Assembly: GCA_030457765.1 (NCBI GenBank)
Contig: JAKDUK010000029.1
Coordinates: forward strand, 1 to 32,052
Source: Marinobacter sp.
GTDB taxonomy: Bacteria > Pseudomonadota > Gammaproteobacteria > Pseudomonadales > Oleiphilaceae
DNA length: 32,052 nucleotides
Reading direction: 5' to 3'
Shown here: one piece after another, positions 17,293 to 25,300 of the stretch
How the letters are laid out: the number at the start of each line of letters is the position of its first letter
How positions within the stretch are numbered: the stretch's first letter is position 1
Position numbers and translations under genes: made by a program
The notes under the pieces: generated by a model
Databases searched by the model: none
The model's input: the letters and a program-made list of their open reading frames with translations, nothing else
Told to the model about the DNA's origin: nothing

Positions 17293-17320
17293 CGGGTGGC
17301 TAGCAAGCGCCAGCCACCCG
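17293..17320 (-). terminator. Hairpin terminator after the DUF1329 gene
   Basis: A perfect 9-bp stem (CGGGTGGCT / AGCCACCCG) with a ten-base loop lies about 17 bases after the stop of the DUF1329 gene. On the minus strand it is followed by TTAGGGTTGT, so the U-tract is weak. Position and stem strength favour a terminator separating this gene from the flagellar genes. Confidence 0.6.
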
Positions 17321-17336
17321 CACTCCTGCGCCATAC

Positions 17337-18695
17337 TTAGCGGCGGGCAGCTCGTCTGGCAGAAGAGGCAGTAAACTCGTTGCCACGAAACCCAGGGTTA
17401 AAATCGTAGGCTGGATAGTTGTCATCCAGGCCATCAATGTAATAGCGCTTGGCTTTAAGGTCGTAAGTCATCTCCATGGTAGTCCAGAACGCCGGCATTC
17501 CGTAGTAGCTAATGTTGTGGGCTTCCGACACACGCCACAAATTTCCGGACTCGTCATACTCTTCCGACATCAGAATTTGCCAGCTATCTTCATCTACATA
17601 GAACACACGACGGTCGTAGATGTGCTTGATACCAGTGCGGCGGGTAGCCTCTACCACCCACACACGGTGCAACTCATAACGTGCCAGTTTCTGGTTAATA
17701 TGGCCGGCACGAATAACATCGTCTGGGTGAACCGACTGATCGTGCAACTTGTACGCATTATACGGCACAAACATCTCGCGTTTGCCCTTCAGTTCCCAGT
17801 TATACTGATTTGGCGCACCGTTATACATATCTTTTTGGTCTACCGAGCGCAAAGACGAAGAGTTGGGCAAGTCCGTCTCATAAGCAAGGTTTGGCGACCG
17901 TCTCAGGCGCCGAGAGCCGGAATCATAGCGCCATGCCAACCGAGGCGAACGCACTTGGTCAAGCGTTTCATGCACAAGCGTAATGGTGCCAGCCAGGTTA
18001 GACGGCGAAATGGTATCTGTCTTCAAGTAGAAGATTTTATTATCGATATCTTCGAGTTCCGTGTCTTTTTTGCTGTAGGCAAAATAATAATCGTACTGGT
18101 TAACCACCGGGTTGTAGGAGCCATCTACCTGGGGCGTGGCTGACGCACTGCGAAAGGACGCTTCTTCGCCACGATAACGCAAAATGTGATTCCAAATCAC
18201 CTCCAACCCGTTTTTAGGGATGGGGAATGGGCTCGTCATAATGGTGTTGCGTACGCCGTTACCGTTATCTAAAACCTCCGCGCTAAGTGCATTCTCGTAG
18301 GATTTCTCATACACCCTTTCTGGAAATGCTGCGGTGCGACGGGTCTGGTAAACAGGCATGAAGAAATCTGGGCCATATTGGCTCAGCATCTGGCGCGAGC
18401 CTTCCGAGAGCTTATCTTCATAAAGATGCATATTATCGGCTGTAATCACGAACAGGGCATGATCTTCAGGAAACGGGTTCACTTCCGTTTGCCCCTTTCG
18501 CCAATTAGCCGGCCCTTCAGACAACCCGCCGGTCCACTTGGGAATACTGCCAGAAGCATTGGCTCCCCGCTCAGCGCCAACTGGTGTCAGATCCTGCTTG
18601 AGCCGTTGGGCCTCCGATACCGTTACTGATGACAACGCCTGCCCGGATAACCCGCACATAAGCACTGCAATACACGCCATAAATTGGCTTCGCAT
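17337..18695 (-). CDS. Secreted DUF1329 family protein
   Basis: The protein has 452 residues, with an N-terminal signal peptide (hydrophobic core about 6-20, likely cleavage near QALSS). The body matches the DUF1329 family known from Pseudomonas and marine gammaproteobacteria. Recognisable stretches are LTPVGAERGANASGSIPKWTGG near the start (split as LTPVGAERGAN then IPKWTGG), NRNGLEVIWNHILRYRG-like ILRYRGEE, PPNLAYETDLPNSSSLRSVDQ-like sequence, and a C-terminal ARRTGIKHIYDRRVFYVDED. The family is predicted to have a LolA/LppX-like beta fold and is often found with DUF1302 and RND transporter genes. No such partner is here. The GGAGG site precedes the ATG. Its role is unknown; envelope lipid or hydrophobic compound handling is only a family-level guess. 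Confidence 0.88.
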   Translation of the reverse strand: MRSQFMACIAVLMCGLSGQALSSVTVSEAQRLKQDLTPVGAERGANASGSIPKWTGGLSEGPANWRKGQTEVNPFPEDHALFVITADNMHLYEDKLSEGSRQMLSQYGPDFFMPVYQTRRTAAFPERVYEKSYENALSAEVLDNGNGVRNTIMTSPFPIPKNGLEVIWNHILRYRGEEASFRSASATPQVDGSYNPVVNQYDYYFAYSKKDTELEDIDNKIFYLKTDTISPSNLAGTITLVHETLDQVRSPRLAWRYDSGSRRLRRSPNLAYETDLPNSSSLRSVDQKDMYNGAPNQYNWELKGKREMFVPYNAYKLHDQSVHPDDVIRAGHINQKLARYELHRVWVVEATRRTGIKHIYDRRVFYVDEDSWQILMSEEYDESGNLWRVSEAHNISYYGMPAFWTTMEMTYDLKAKRYYIDGLDDNYPAYDFNPGFRGNEFTASSARRAARR

Positions 18696-18884
18696 TCCTT
18701 ATTCCTCCAGACAGTCCAAACCCATAAACGTACGTGATTCTCGCTAAATTCAAACGCCCGTTTCAAGTTAATGTTTGTATTTTATTGTCACGCCGGGCCC
18801 AGCACTGAATGGATAAAGAAATTTGTCTGCCAAAATGATACAGTGATGGATTAATTCAGGCGCCTAATCCAAAGGTTAATTGAA

Positions 18885-19145
18885 ATGTCACCATCGTTTT
18901 TCGAGATTGTACAAATGAGCAACGGCGATTACGCCCTTCGGCGCATCGACGACGACAGTGCGCCACTGGTCAAAATTTCGTTTTCTACGGAAGCTCGCGA
19001 AATGATGGAAGATCGGGATATGTCTGTGGCCAAGGCAATGATTGCCGCCGGAATAGAAGCTGCCGGAAATATTACTCACGACATAGATTGGGACGATGAC
19101 GAACTGGACGCTTCAGACGCTCAGCCCGCCTATACCCTGCACTAA
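18885..19145 (+). CDS. Small acidic conserved-looking hypothetical protein
   Basis: This 86-residue protein is one of few plus-strand genes here. It reads like a compact alpha/beta domain: FFEIVQMSNGDYALRRID strand-turn-strand, then LVKISFSTEAREMM, then an amphipathic helix SVAKAMIAAGIEAAG, and a very acidic tail (DIDWDDDELDASDA). It has no signal peptide, membrane helix or cysteine. An AAGG lies nine bases before the ATG. It is divergent from the DUF1329 gene and convergent with sulA, sharing the terminal hairpin at 19151-19170. I do not recognise a characterised family. The regular reading frame and acidic design suggest a real cytosolic protein. Confidence 0.75.
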   Translation: MSPSFFEIVQMSNGDYALRRIDDDSAPLVKISFSTEAREMMEDRDMSVAKAMIAAGIEAAGNITHDIDWDDDELDASDAQPAYTLH

Positions 19146-19150
19146 AATAC

Positions 19151-19170
19151 TGCTCAGCGCTGCCTGAGCA
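19151..19170. terminator. Shared hairpin between convergent small ORF and sulA
   Basis: TGCTCAG and CTGAGCA form a perfect 7-bp stem with a six-base loop. It covers the last bases of the sulA reading frame and lies a few bases after the plus-strand stop. On the minus strand it is followed by a short T-rich stretch (GTATTTTAG), so it may terminate the lexA-sulA transcript. There is no T-run on the plus side. Confidence 0.5.
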
Positions 19171-19645
19171 CTACGCCATGGCTGTTACCCTCTGCAGCGG
19201 CTTTTTGCAGAGAATCGAAGGCACCCTTGGCCAGCTTACCGGTCCACATAACCACTGCGTGGCAGGTACCCGCACTCAGGGCTATCTCTGCAAGCTGACG
19301 GGCCGGGTATTCTGCGGTAGAGCGTAAAACCAGAAGCTCTCCGGCAACAATGCCGTGCATTTTTTGCCACTTGCTAACCAGCGCTTGCGGTGGATCTATC
19401 CAGGCCAGCCAACGCTTTTCCTGGTTAAGCTGGGTCAACATAGGCAGCAACAACTGGAAGTTTTCAACCTGCCCCTCCGGCAGAATGATCTCTGTAACGT
19501 TGCCGGCGGGAGTGTTGTCAGCAACGTCTGGCTTGCGCCTGGCCCGAATGACAGTGCGCTGTTTCCGGGCTGAGTACTCCGGCACCGGGCATGGCAAAAC
19601 ACCTTGCTGCCAAGCCGTATTCTGATTGAAGCTAAGTTGTTCCAT
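19154..19645 (-). CDS. sulA: SOS cell-division inhibitor SulA-like protein
   Basis: SulA-family proteins are induced by DNA damage and block FtsZ polymerisation. The protein has 163 residues. The RecA-like SulA core lies in the second half: VTEIILPEGQVENFQLLLPML, then KRWLAWIDPPQAL and HAVVMWTGKL (the family's conserved 'W..W..PP' and 'S/AVVMW' positions). It starts 42 bases after the lexA stop with a GGTGA ribosome-binding site, the same lexA-sulA order known in Pseudomonas. It is presumably transcribed from the LexA-controlled lexA promoter. Confidence 0.9.
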   Translation of the reverse strand: MEQLSFNQNTAWQQGVLPCPVPEYSARKQRTVIRARRKPDVADNTPAGNVTEIILPEGQVENFQLLLPMLTQLNQEKRWLAWIDPPQALVSKWQKMHGIVAGELLVLRSTAEYPARQLAEIALSAGTCHAVVMWTGKLAKGAFDSLQKAAAEGNSHGVVLRQR

Positions 19646-19687
19646 AAATCACCCGTTTTCAATGCGTCTGTGGTTATATCAGCCCGA

Positions 19688-20296
19688 TCAGTGCAGATCA
19701 GAGCGCCGGATAACACCCACTCCCAGCCCTTCGATGAACAGCTCCTGCTCTTTAAGGTCCACTTCTATCGGTTCGAACTCTTCATTTTCGGCCATCAAAA
19801 AGACCTTAGAGCCTTCTTTGCGAAAACGTTTCACCGTAACCTCTTCACCTACCCGGGCCACCACCACCTGGCCGTTGTGAACATCCTGAGTACTGTGTAC
19901 CGCAAGTAAGTCACCATCGAGAATGCCAATATCCTTCATACTCATACCCCTAACGCGGAGCAGATAATCGGCGGAAGGCGAGAAAAACTCCGGCATCAAC
20001 GCGCAGTGATCTTCAACATGCTCCTCCGCCAGAATCGGGCTACCCGCGGCTACCTGGCCAACAATAGGCAAACCAGGATCTTCGGCCACTTCTGGCAGGC
20101 GAATACCGCGGCTAGCGCCCGGCACCATTTCAATGGCTCCCTTGCGTGCCAGCGCCCGCAGGTGTTCTTCGGCGGCATTAGCCGAACGGAAACCCATTTC
20201 TGCGGCAATTTCGGCGCGGGTGGGCGGGTAGCCGGTGTCGTCGACATATCGGCGTATGATGTCCAGTACCTGAGTTTGCCTTGCTGTCAGCTTCAT
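19688..20296 (-). CDS. lexA: LexA repressor
   Basis: LexA is the SOS repressor, which cleaves itself when RecA is activated. It has 202 residues from the ATG at 20296 ([14 protein letters not shown]). The winged-helix DNA-binding domain contains [15 protein letters not shown]. The autocleavage site is the AAGSPI segment (A-G bond in QVAAGSPI). The S24 peptidase domain has catalytic Ser in RVRGMSMKD and Lys in [14 protein letters not shown]. An ATG eleven codons upstream would read through the 8-bp tandem repeats and gives a leader unlike the family, so it is rejected. Two LexA boxes lie 62-106 bases upstream, indicating autoregulation. Confidence 0.97.
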   Translation of the reverse strand: MKLTARQTQVLDIIRRYVDDTGYPPTRAEIAAEMGFRSANAAEEHLRALARKGAIEMVPGASRGIRLPEVAEDPGLPIVGQVAAGSPILAEEHVEDHCALMPEFFSPSADYLLRVRGMSMKDIGILDGDLLAVHSTQDVHNGQVVVARVGEEVTVKRFRKEGSKVFLMAENEEFEPIEVDLKEQELFIEGLGVGVIRRSDLH

Positions 20297-20320
20297 TGCT
20301 TCGCTGCTCCGCTGCTCCGC
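20297..20320. repeat. Three tandem 8-bp repeats abutting the lexA start codon
   Basis: On the plus strand TGCTTCGC, TGCTCCGC, TGCTCCGC follow one another directly. On the minus strand the units read GCGGAGCA twice and GCGAAGCA once, ending right at the lexA ATG. The purine-rich GGAG cores are the only visible ribosome-binding site for lexA. Confidence 0.85.
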
Positions 20321-20357
20321 TTTTTGCATGCAGGGCTATACATGCTGTGCGTGATTT

Positions 20358-20373
20358 CTGTTGGCGTATACAG
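20358..20373. promoter_or_regulatory. LexA-binding SOS box 1
   Basis: CTGT-TGGCGTAT-ACAG matches the gammaproteobacterial LexA operator CTGT-N8-ACAG exactly. It lies 62 bases upstream of the lexA start. Confidence 0.9.
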
Positions 20374-20386
20374 TGAGCCAACCATC

Positions 20387-20402
20387 CTGTTTTTTTATAC
20401 AG
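20387..20402. promoter_or_regulatory. LexA-binding SOS box 2
   Basis: CTGT-TTTTTTAT-ACAG is a second exact CTGT-N8-ACAG operator, with its centre 29 bases from that of box 1. The double-operator arrangement resembles other lexA promoters. It is about 130 bases upstream of the divergent amidoligase gene. A third, imperfect ACAG half-site follows at 20417-20420. Confidence 0.92.
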
Positions 20403-20532
20403 TAAACTGACTATATACAGTGTTTTATCCAGTGTAAAGCCGTGCAAGCCATTTTCTTTCCGGCCCTTAATAATTGCCGTTTCGGTAGTGTGATATGGTG
20501 CAAACATCTTACCTTTATGACCAGTGAGCCCT

Positions 20533-21534
20533 ATGAACCAAGCTATCTCCTGCAAAATGCCAGACATACTGAATACCAGCGACGGAAAAGAACGCCGGGT
20601 GGGTGTTGAAATAGAACTGTCCGGGCTTGGGTACCAGCAGCTTGTAGACCTGGCCGCCGAACTTTTAGAGGGGGAAGCCACACCGCAATCCCGCTATGTA
20701 AGCAAGCTCGAAACACCCCTGGGGAGCTTTATCATCGAGTTGGATTCAGATCCCATCAAAGATCTGGATCTGGCAGACGAGCGCTTACCTCAGTCTCTCC
20801 GTGAATTTGGCGGGCAGGCAATGGAGGTCATTGATGCGGCAGCCGAGCGCATCGTGCCACTGGAAATTGTTAGTCCGCCCTTGCCATTTTCCAAGCTGGG
20901 GCAAATTGAAACACTGGTCACAAAGCTGCGCAAAGCGGGCGCGCAAGGTAGCAGAGAGACCATTTACTTTGCATTCGGGCTGCAGCTAAACCCGGAGCTG
21001 CCTGATCTGAAACCAGCCACGTTAATCCGCTATTACCAAGCCTTTGCGGTACTTTATGATTGGTTAAAGGCCCGCCACCAACTGGATATCAGTCGAAAAT
21101 TCACGCCCTATATAGAGCCGTGGAGCAGCCGATACACCGACTTGTTGATGACCGATGACTACGCACCGGACCAGCAGCAGATGATGGTGGATTATCTGGA
21201 ATCGAACCCCACCCGCAACCGCGCTCTGGATCTGCTGCCGCTGTTTGCCCACCTGGACAAACCTTTGTTGGATCAGTATGTAGAAGACCCGCGCATCAAA
21301 AGTCGACCAACGCTGCACTACCGGCTTCCGGACTGCGATATCGACAATCCCGAGTGGCATTTCTCCAGCGTTTGGAATGATTGGGTCGTGGTGGAACAGC
21401 TAGCGAATCATGCCGAAGATCTGGCAGAGCTGCGCGGGTTATTCCGGGACAGCCGAAAAATCAGTCTGCGCAACCTGACCCGAAGCTGGCAGGAAACTTC
21501 CGCGAACTGGCTGCAAAGCAAAGGCTATGTCTGA
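20533..21534 (+). CDS. Amidoligase-family protein (Amidoligase_2, glutamine-synthetase-like fold)
   Basis: The protein has 333 residues. It resembles the COOH-NH2 ligase family described by comparative genomics as ATP-dependent amidoligases related to glutamine synthetase. Visible motifs are RRVGVEIELSG (paired acidic residues on the first strand, expected to bind metal/ATP), FIIELDSDP, VPLEIVSPPLPF, FGLQLNPE, and RPTLHYRLPDCDID. A GTG at 20524 is also in frame; the ATG at 20533 is chosen, with no strong ribosome-binding site. The gene overlaps the next one, a GATase-like hydrolase, by 8 bases. The pair occurs together in the family's published genomic contexts. Substrate is unknown; gamma-glutamyl or peptide amide-bond formation is the family-level expectation. 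Confidence 0.82.
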   Translation: MNQAISCKMPDILNTSDGKERRVGVEIELSGLGYQQLVDLAAELLEGEATPQSRYVSKLETPLGSFIIELDSDPIKDLDLADERLPQSLREFGGQAMEVIDAAAERIVPLEIVSPPLPFSKLGQIETLVTKLRKAGAQGSRETIYFAFGLQLNPELPDLKPATLIRYYQAFAVLYDWLKARHQLDISRKFTPYIEPWSSRYTDLLMTDDYAPDQQQMMVDYLESNPTRNRALDLLPLFAHLDKPLLDQYVEDPRIKSRPTLHYRLPDCDIDNPEWHFSSVWNDWVVVEQLANHAEDLAELRGLFRDSRKISLRNLTRSWQETSANWLQSKGYV

Positions 21535-22273
21535 ACAGCGTTATCCTGAAGACAGCCCTCCCGGCCTCACCATCGGCATCAGCGGCCCTGCGCGTAAGCG
21601 GATCGCGCAACGCTTAATAGGGCTGGGGCTTCGACTGAAAGGCGCGCATACCTATTACATTCGCCCAGGTGCGCGCGTGGACGTGTCGTTACTCGACGGT
21701 TTAGTACTTTCCGGGGGGACCCATGTTCACCCCGAAAGGTACGGCCAGGAACCTCAAGTAAGCGCCCGTTATGACCAGGCACGAGACACCACAGACCAGT
21801 CACTGCTTGAGCAAGCAGAGACTGTTGGCATCCCTGTGCTGGGCATTTGCAGAGGTGCACAGTTCATCAATATATTCCACGGCGGGTCCCTGTGCCAGAA
21901 CGTCACCCCCTTACGGGTGAACACCCGGCACCGCCCATTGCTGCTACCTATGCAAACGGTTCGCCTTGTTGTCACAAGCCGCCTGGGACAGCTAATGGGA
22001 GCGCCGGTTATCGGAGCCAACCGAATACACAGCCAGGCAATCAAACGCCTGGGCAAAAACCTCAAGGTAGTGGCGCTGGATAACGACCTGTTTGTGCAGG
22101 CCATCGAAAGCACCCGCGGCCAATGGCTAATGGGGCTTCAATGGCACCCTGAATACTTGCTTTATCACAGTGGGCACAGGCGTATCTTTGGCCAATTTCT
22201 GCAAGCCGCTCTTGCGTTCAAACTTGACCGGTTAGAACCTGAAAGCAAAGTCTCACCTGACGTTGGGCCCTGA
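21527..22273 (+). CDS. Class I glutamine amidotransferase-like gamma-glutamyl hydrolase (peptidase C26/PuuD-like)
   Basis: The protein has 248 residues. The GATase1 catalytic triad is visible: nucleophile Cys in VLGICRGAQFIN, and His/Glu in GLQWHPEYL. The PuuD-like SGGTHVHPERYG motif is near residue 65. PuuD-type enzymes hydrolyse gamma-glutamyl amides such as gamma-glutamyl-GABA. The ATG lies inside the amidoligase gene (8-base overlap), so the two are translationally coupled. A hydrolase or amidotransferase working with a ligase could edit, trim or recycle the ligase product, or supply ammonia. That pathway is inference. It ends 37 bases from the tamB stop (convergent). Confidence 0.88.
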   Translation: MSEQRYPEDSPPGLTIGISGPARKRIAQRLIGLGLRLKGAHTYYIRPGARVDVSLLDGLVLSGGTHVHPERYGQEPQVSARYDQARDTTDQSLLEQAETVGIPVLGICRGAQFINIFHGGSLCQNVTPLRVNTRHRPLLLPMQTVRLVVTSRLGQLMGAPVIGANRIHSQAIKRLGKNLKVVALDNDLFVQAIESTRGQWLMGLQWHPEYLLYHSGHRRIFGQFLQAALAFKLDRLEPESKVSPDVGP

Positions 22274-22310
22274 GAAGGATACGGTACGGCTAATAACAAC
22301 CCAACTGAAC

Positions 22311-25300
22311 TCAGAAATCCCGGGTATAGAAAATATCCAGAGAAGCTGCCAGCCCGCTTGCAGCTTCGAGGTAGAAGTACTTTCCAAGGTCGTAACGCAG
22401 CGCAACGGTGCTGATAGGCTCAAAGATTCCGACGCCATAGCGAATGCTGAGGTCATCGCTCAGGTAGCCACTGGCGACAACCGAGGTATCATCGCCGCTG
22501 CCTTCAGCTTCCAGCGTTAAATCGCGAATACCGAAACCTTCACCGATTTTGCCGGTTACCTTGTTCACCTGGGTCAGCCCTAGCGAGATAGCAGCCTTGC
22601 TCATCTGTCCGTCGTCGCTCTGCCCTCTGGGCGCCCGCCCTAGAATCACATAAGACAACGCATCCGATTGCGGCATATCCGGGGTGGAGAACACTTCAGT
22701 GGTGGGCGATTGCACCGGGCCACTCAGGCGCAGCCCAGCGACAACCGCATCCACTTTGCGCACGGCTTCTATGTCCAGGTATGGCTCCGCCAAGCTGCCA
22801 ACAAACAGGATTCTTGCGCGTCGCAATTCCAACTCCTGGCCATAGGCTTCAAACTCACCATTCACTAACTGCAGCGTGCCCCGGGTATCCATATCGTTAC
22901 CAATCCGAAGAGAGCCCTCCAGATCGCCCGTTACACCAAACGCGGCAAAGCTGACCCGGTCATCGCCTACAACAACGGTGACATCCATATCCAGAGACTG
23001 GATCAATGGCTCTTCGGGCTCCACTCCAACAATCACTTCATCGTCGGATACCGAAACCGCCTGTTCCGGTAGTCCTTCTATTATTATCTCCCCTCGGGGC
23101 ACCTCAATTCGGCCACTTACGCCTAGAGCGCCATCGCGGAATGCAATGGTAAGATCCGGCGCCACTTCCAGTCGGGCAAAGGGCTCTATACTGATGGGTA
23201 GCCTATCCCCGGTGATACGAACCTCACCGCCAGGCGCGCCCTGCCAATCGACCTCACCCTCTATAAGCGCCTCACTGCGGTCATTACTGGCGATCCGGCC
23301 ACGGATATCTGCCGAGTAGCCATCAAGTTCCACGCTGACACCTACTTCCTCCATCGGCAAAGGCAGCCGAGGATCCACCACGCGGCCGTTGGTCAACGCA
23401 ATTTTTCCCTGTACTGCCGGCTTCATCAACGGTCCGGAGATCGTACCCTCACCGTTCACTTCTCCGGCCACCTCTTCAAGCCCGGTAAACAGTCCAGCCA
23501 GCGCAATATCAAGGCCATCCAGTTTGAACTGCCCCTCAACTGTGCGCTCTTCTGCCATTGGATCCAGCGCCATATCCACTTCAAGCTGACCTAGTTCCGG
23601 ACCAGACAATCGCACGGCCAGATTTGCCTCGCCGGGCTCAAGATCCAGATCCGTCGTCAGGGTGTTGTAACTCAAGGTTTCCCACGCACCGTCAAGCTGC
23701 AGCTCAAACCTGCCCTCGCCAGCATCCACTGTTATATGGCCATCTGGGCCATTATCTGTAAACGTAAAATCAATTTTGCCATTTATGCTCGAATACCACC
23801 GCAGCGATTCGGGTAGTAACGGACTCAACGCCTCAGCCGGAAAACTGTCTATGCGGTAGGCAATGCTCGGCACGGGCAGCAGAACCTGATCGTCTGCACA
23901 CACCGAACTTTGCCGCCAGTTCCAGCAATGAGCTGCAAGACTGAGCTCACCGCTGGTCGCATACGCCAGTTCGGCTGGAGATTCCAGCACCCAGTCCTGA
24001 TCCTGCCCGGGCACATCAATAACGCCTCGGGCAAGGTCACCTTGCCAGCTTGCCCAGGCTTCACCCGCGCCCCCTTGAAACTCTAACTCCAGGCCAGCGT
24101 CACTTTGCTGAACATTAATGGCAACCTGATGACTTTTTTGCGTTCCTTGGGCCGTGAGGTTCAATGACTGAATATCATTCCCCGCCACGGTAACCCCATC
24201 GGCTTGCAGATCACTGTCGAGGCGGAAGCCGGATTGCAACTGCGCATCCAGGCTCAGATTTTCAATCAGCAGCAAATCCTGCCAGCGCAACTCTGTGGCT
24301 TTGGCCACCAATTGCCCACGGGGGGCGTCCGGGGTTCCTGCGAGGGTTAGCTGCAGCTCTGCCTCACCGCCCAAGTCCGGCATGATTTTATCCGGGCTCG
24401 GCAATTCGAGGTTCACCTGGGCCTGTAACTCGTCGCCCCAGGACCCGCTGCCTTCAAGACGGTTGTCGCCAATAACCAGCTTCAGCTCGGGTACCCCCCA
24501 GTCTCCGGTTGAGGTATCAAGCTGGCCCGCAGCGACCGTAGAGCTTGAGCGCCATTGACCCTTCAGATCCCAGCTTGCCTGCATTGCCGGTACCGGGCCC
24601 TCGGTCATTTTTCCTTGTGTGGTTACATCGCCGCTGAGGTTCGCCTCCAGCAACGGTAACCAATAGCCCGGATTGAAATCCTCAAGCTCAAGAGCCGCCT
24701 GCCAGGATAAGGGCCCAGAAAAATCAACGGCTCCATCACCAGAGAGAGATCCTGCACCGGTTACCGCTGAAAGCTCCGTTATGCGAACCTGGCTGATATC
24801 GCCATCCACAACCGTAGCTAACTCAGCACGGCCCTGGGGGCCATCCACCTCGGCCGTCAAGCTGGCCTGATAACGCCCATCACGCCATGACGCATCGGCA
24901 TCCAGCGTGCGCAGCACAACGGGTGGTTCGTCTATATCAGGCAGTAGCGAATACCAGGGAAACTGCCGTAACTGTAGCTTCGCCTCTGCACTGAGACCGT
25001 CTTGCCATTGCGCGTTGCCGGTAACCACCAGGGTTTCAGGTTCGGTTTCAGTCGATTTGCCTGAACTATTTTGCGTCGCAAGTTCCAGCCGGACATTCTC
25101 GGCACCTGCGGTTGTGACCTGCCCATCAAGTGCCAGGCCTACCGGCCCCTCGGTGCCCGGCAAGGTCGCCTCTGCCCGTGTTTTAAAGCCGTTTTGCAAG
25201 TTACCCGCGGCTTCAACAAACCAGTCTTGCAATACCAGGGTTTCCGGCAGCGCTTCGGCTGCCTGGAAACGTGCTGAGGATACCCGTATGTTTGCGGGCA

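Noticed and set aside
20297..20329. Upstream lexA start adding 11 residues
   Set aside because: The extension is encoded by the tandem repeats, has no Shine-Dalgarno of its own, and LexA proteins normally begin at the MKLTxRQ-like position.
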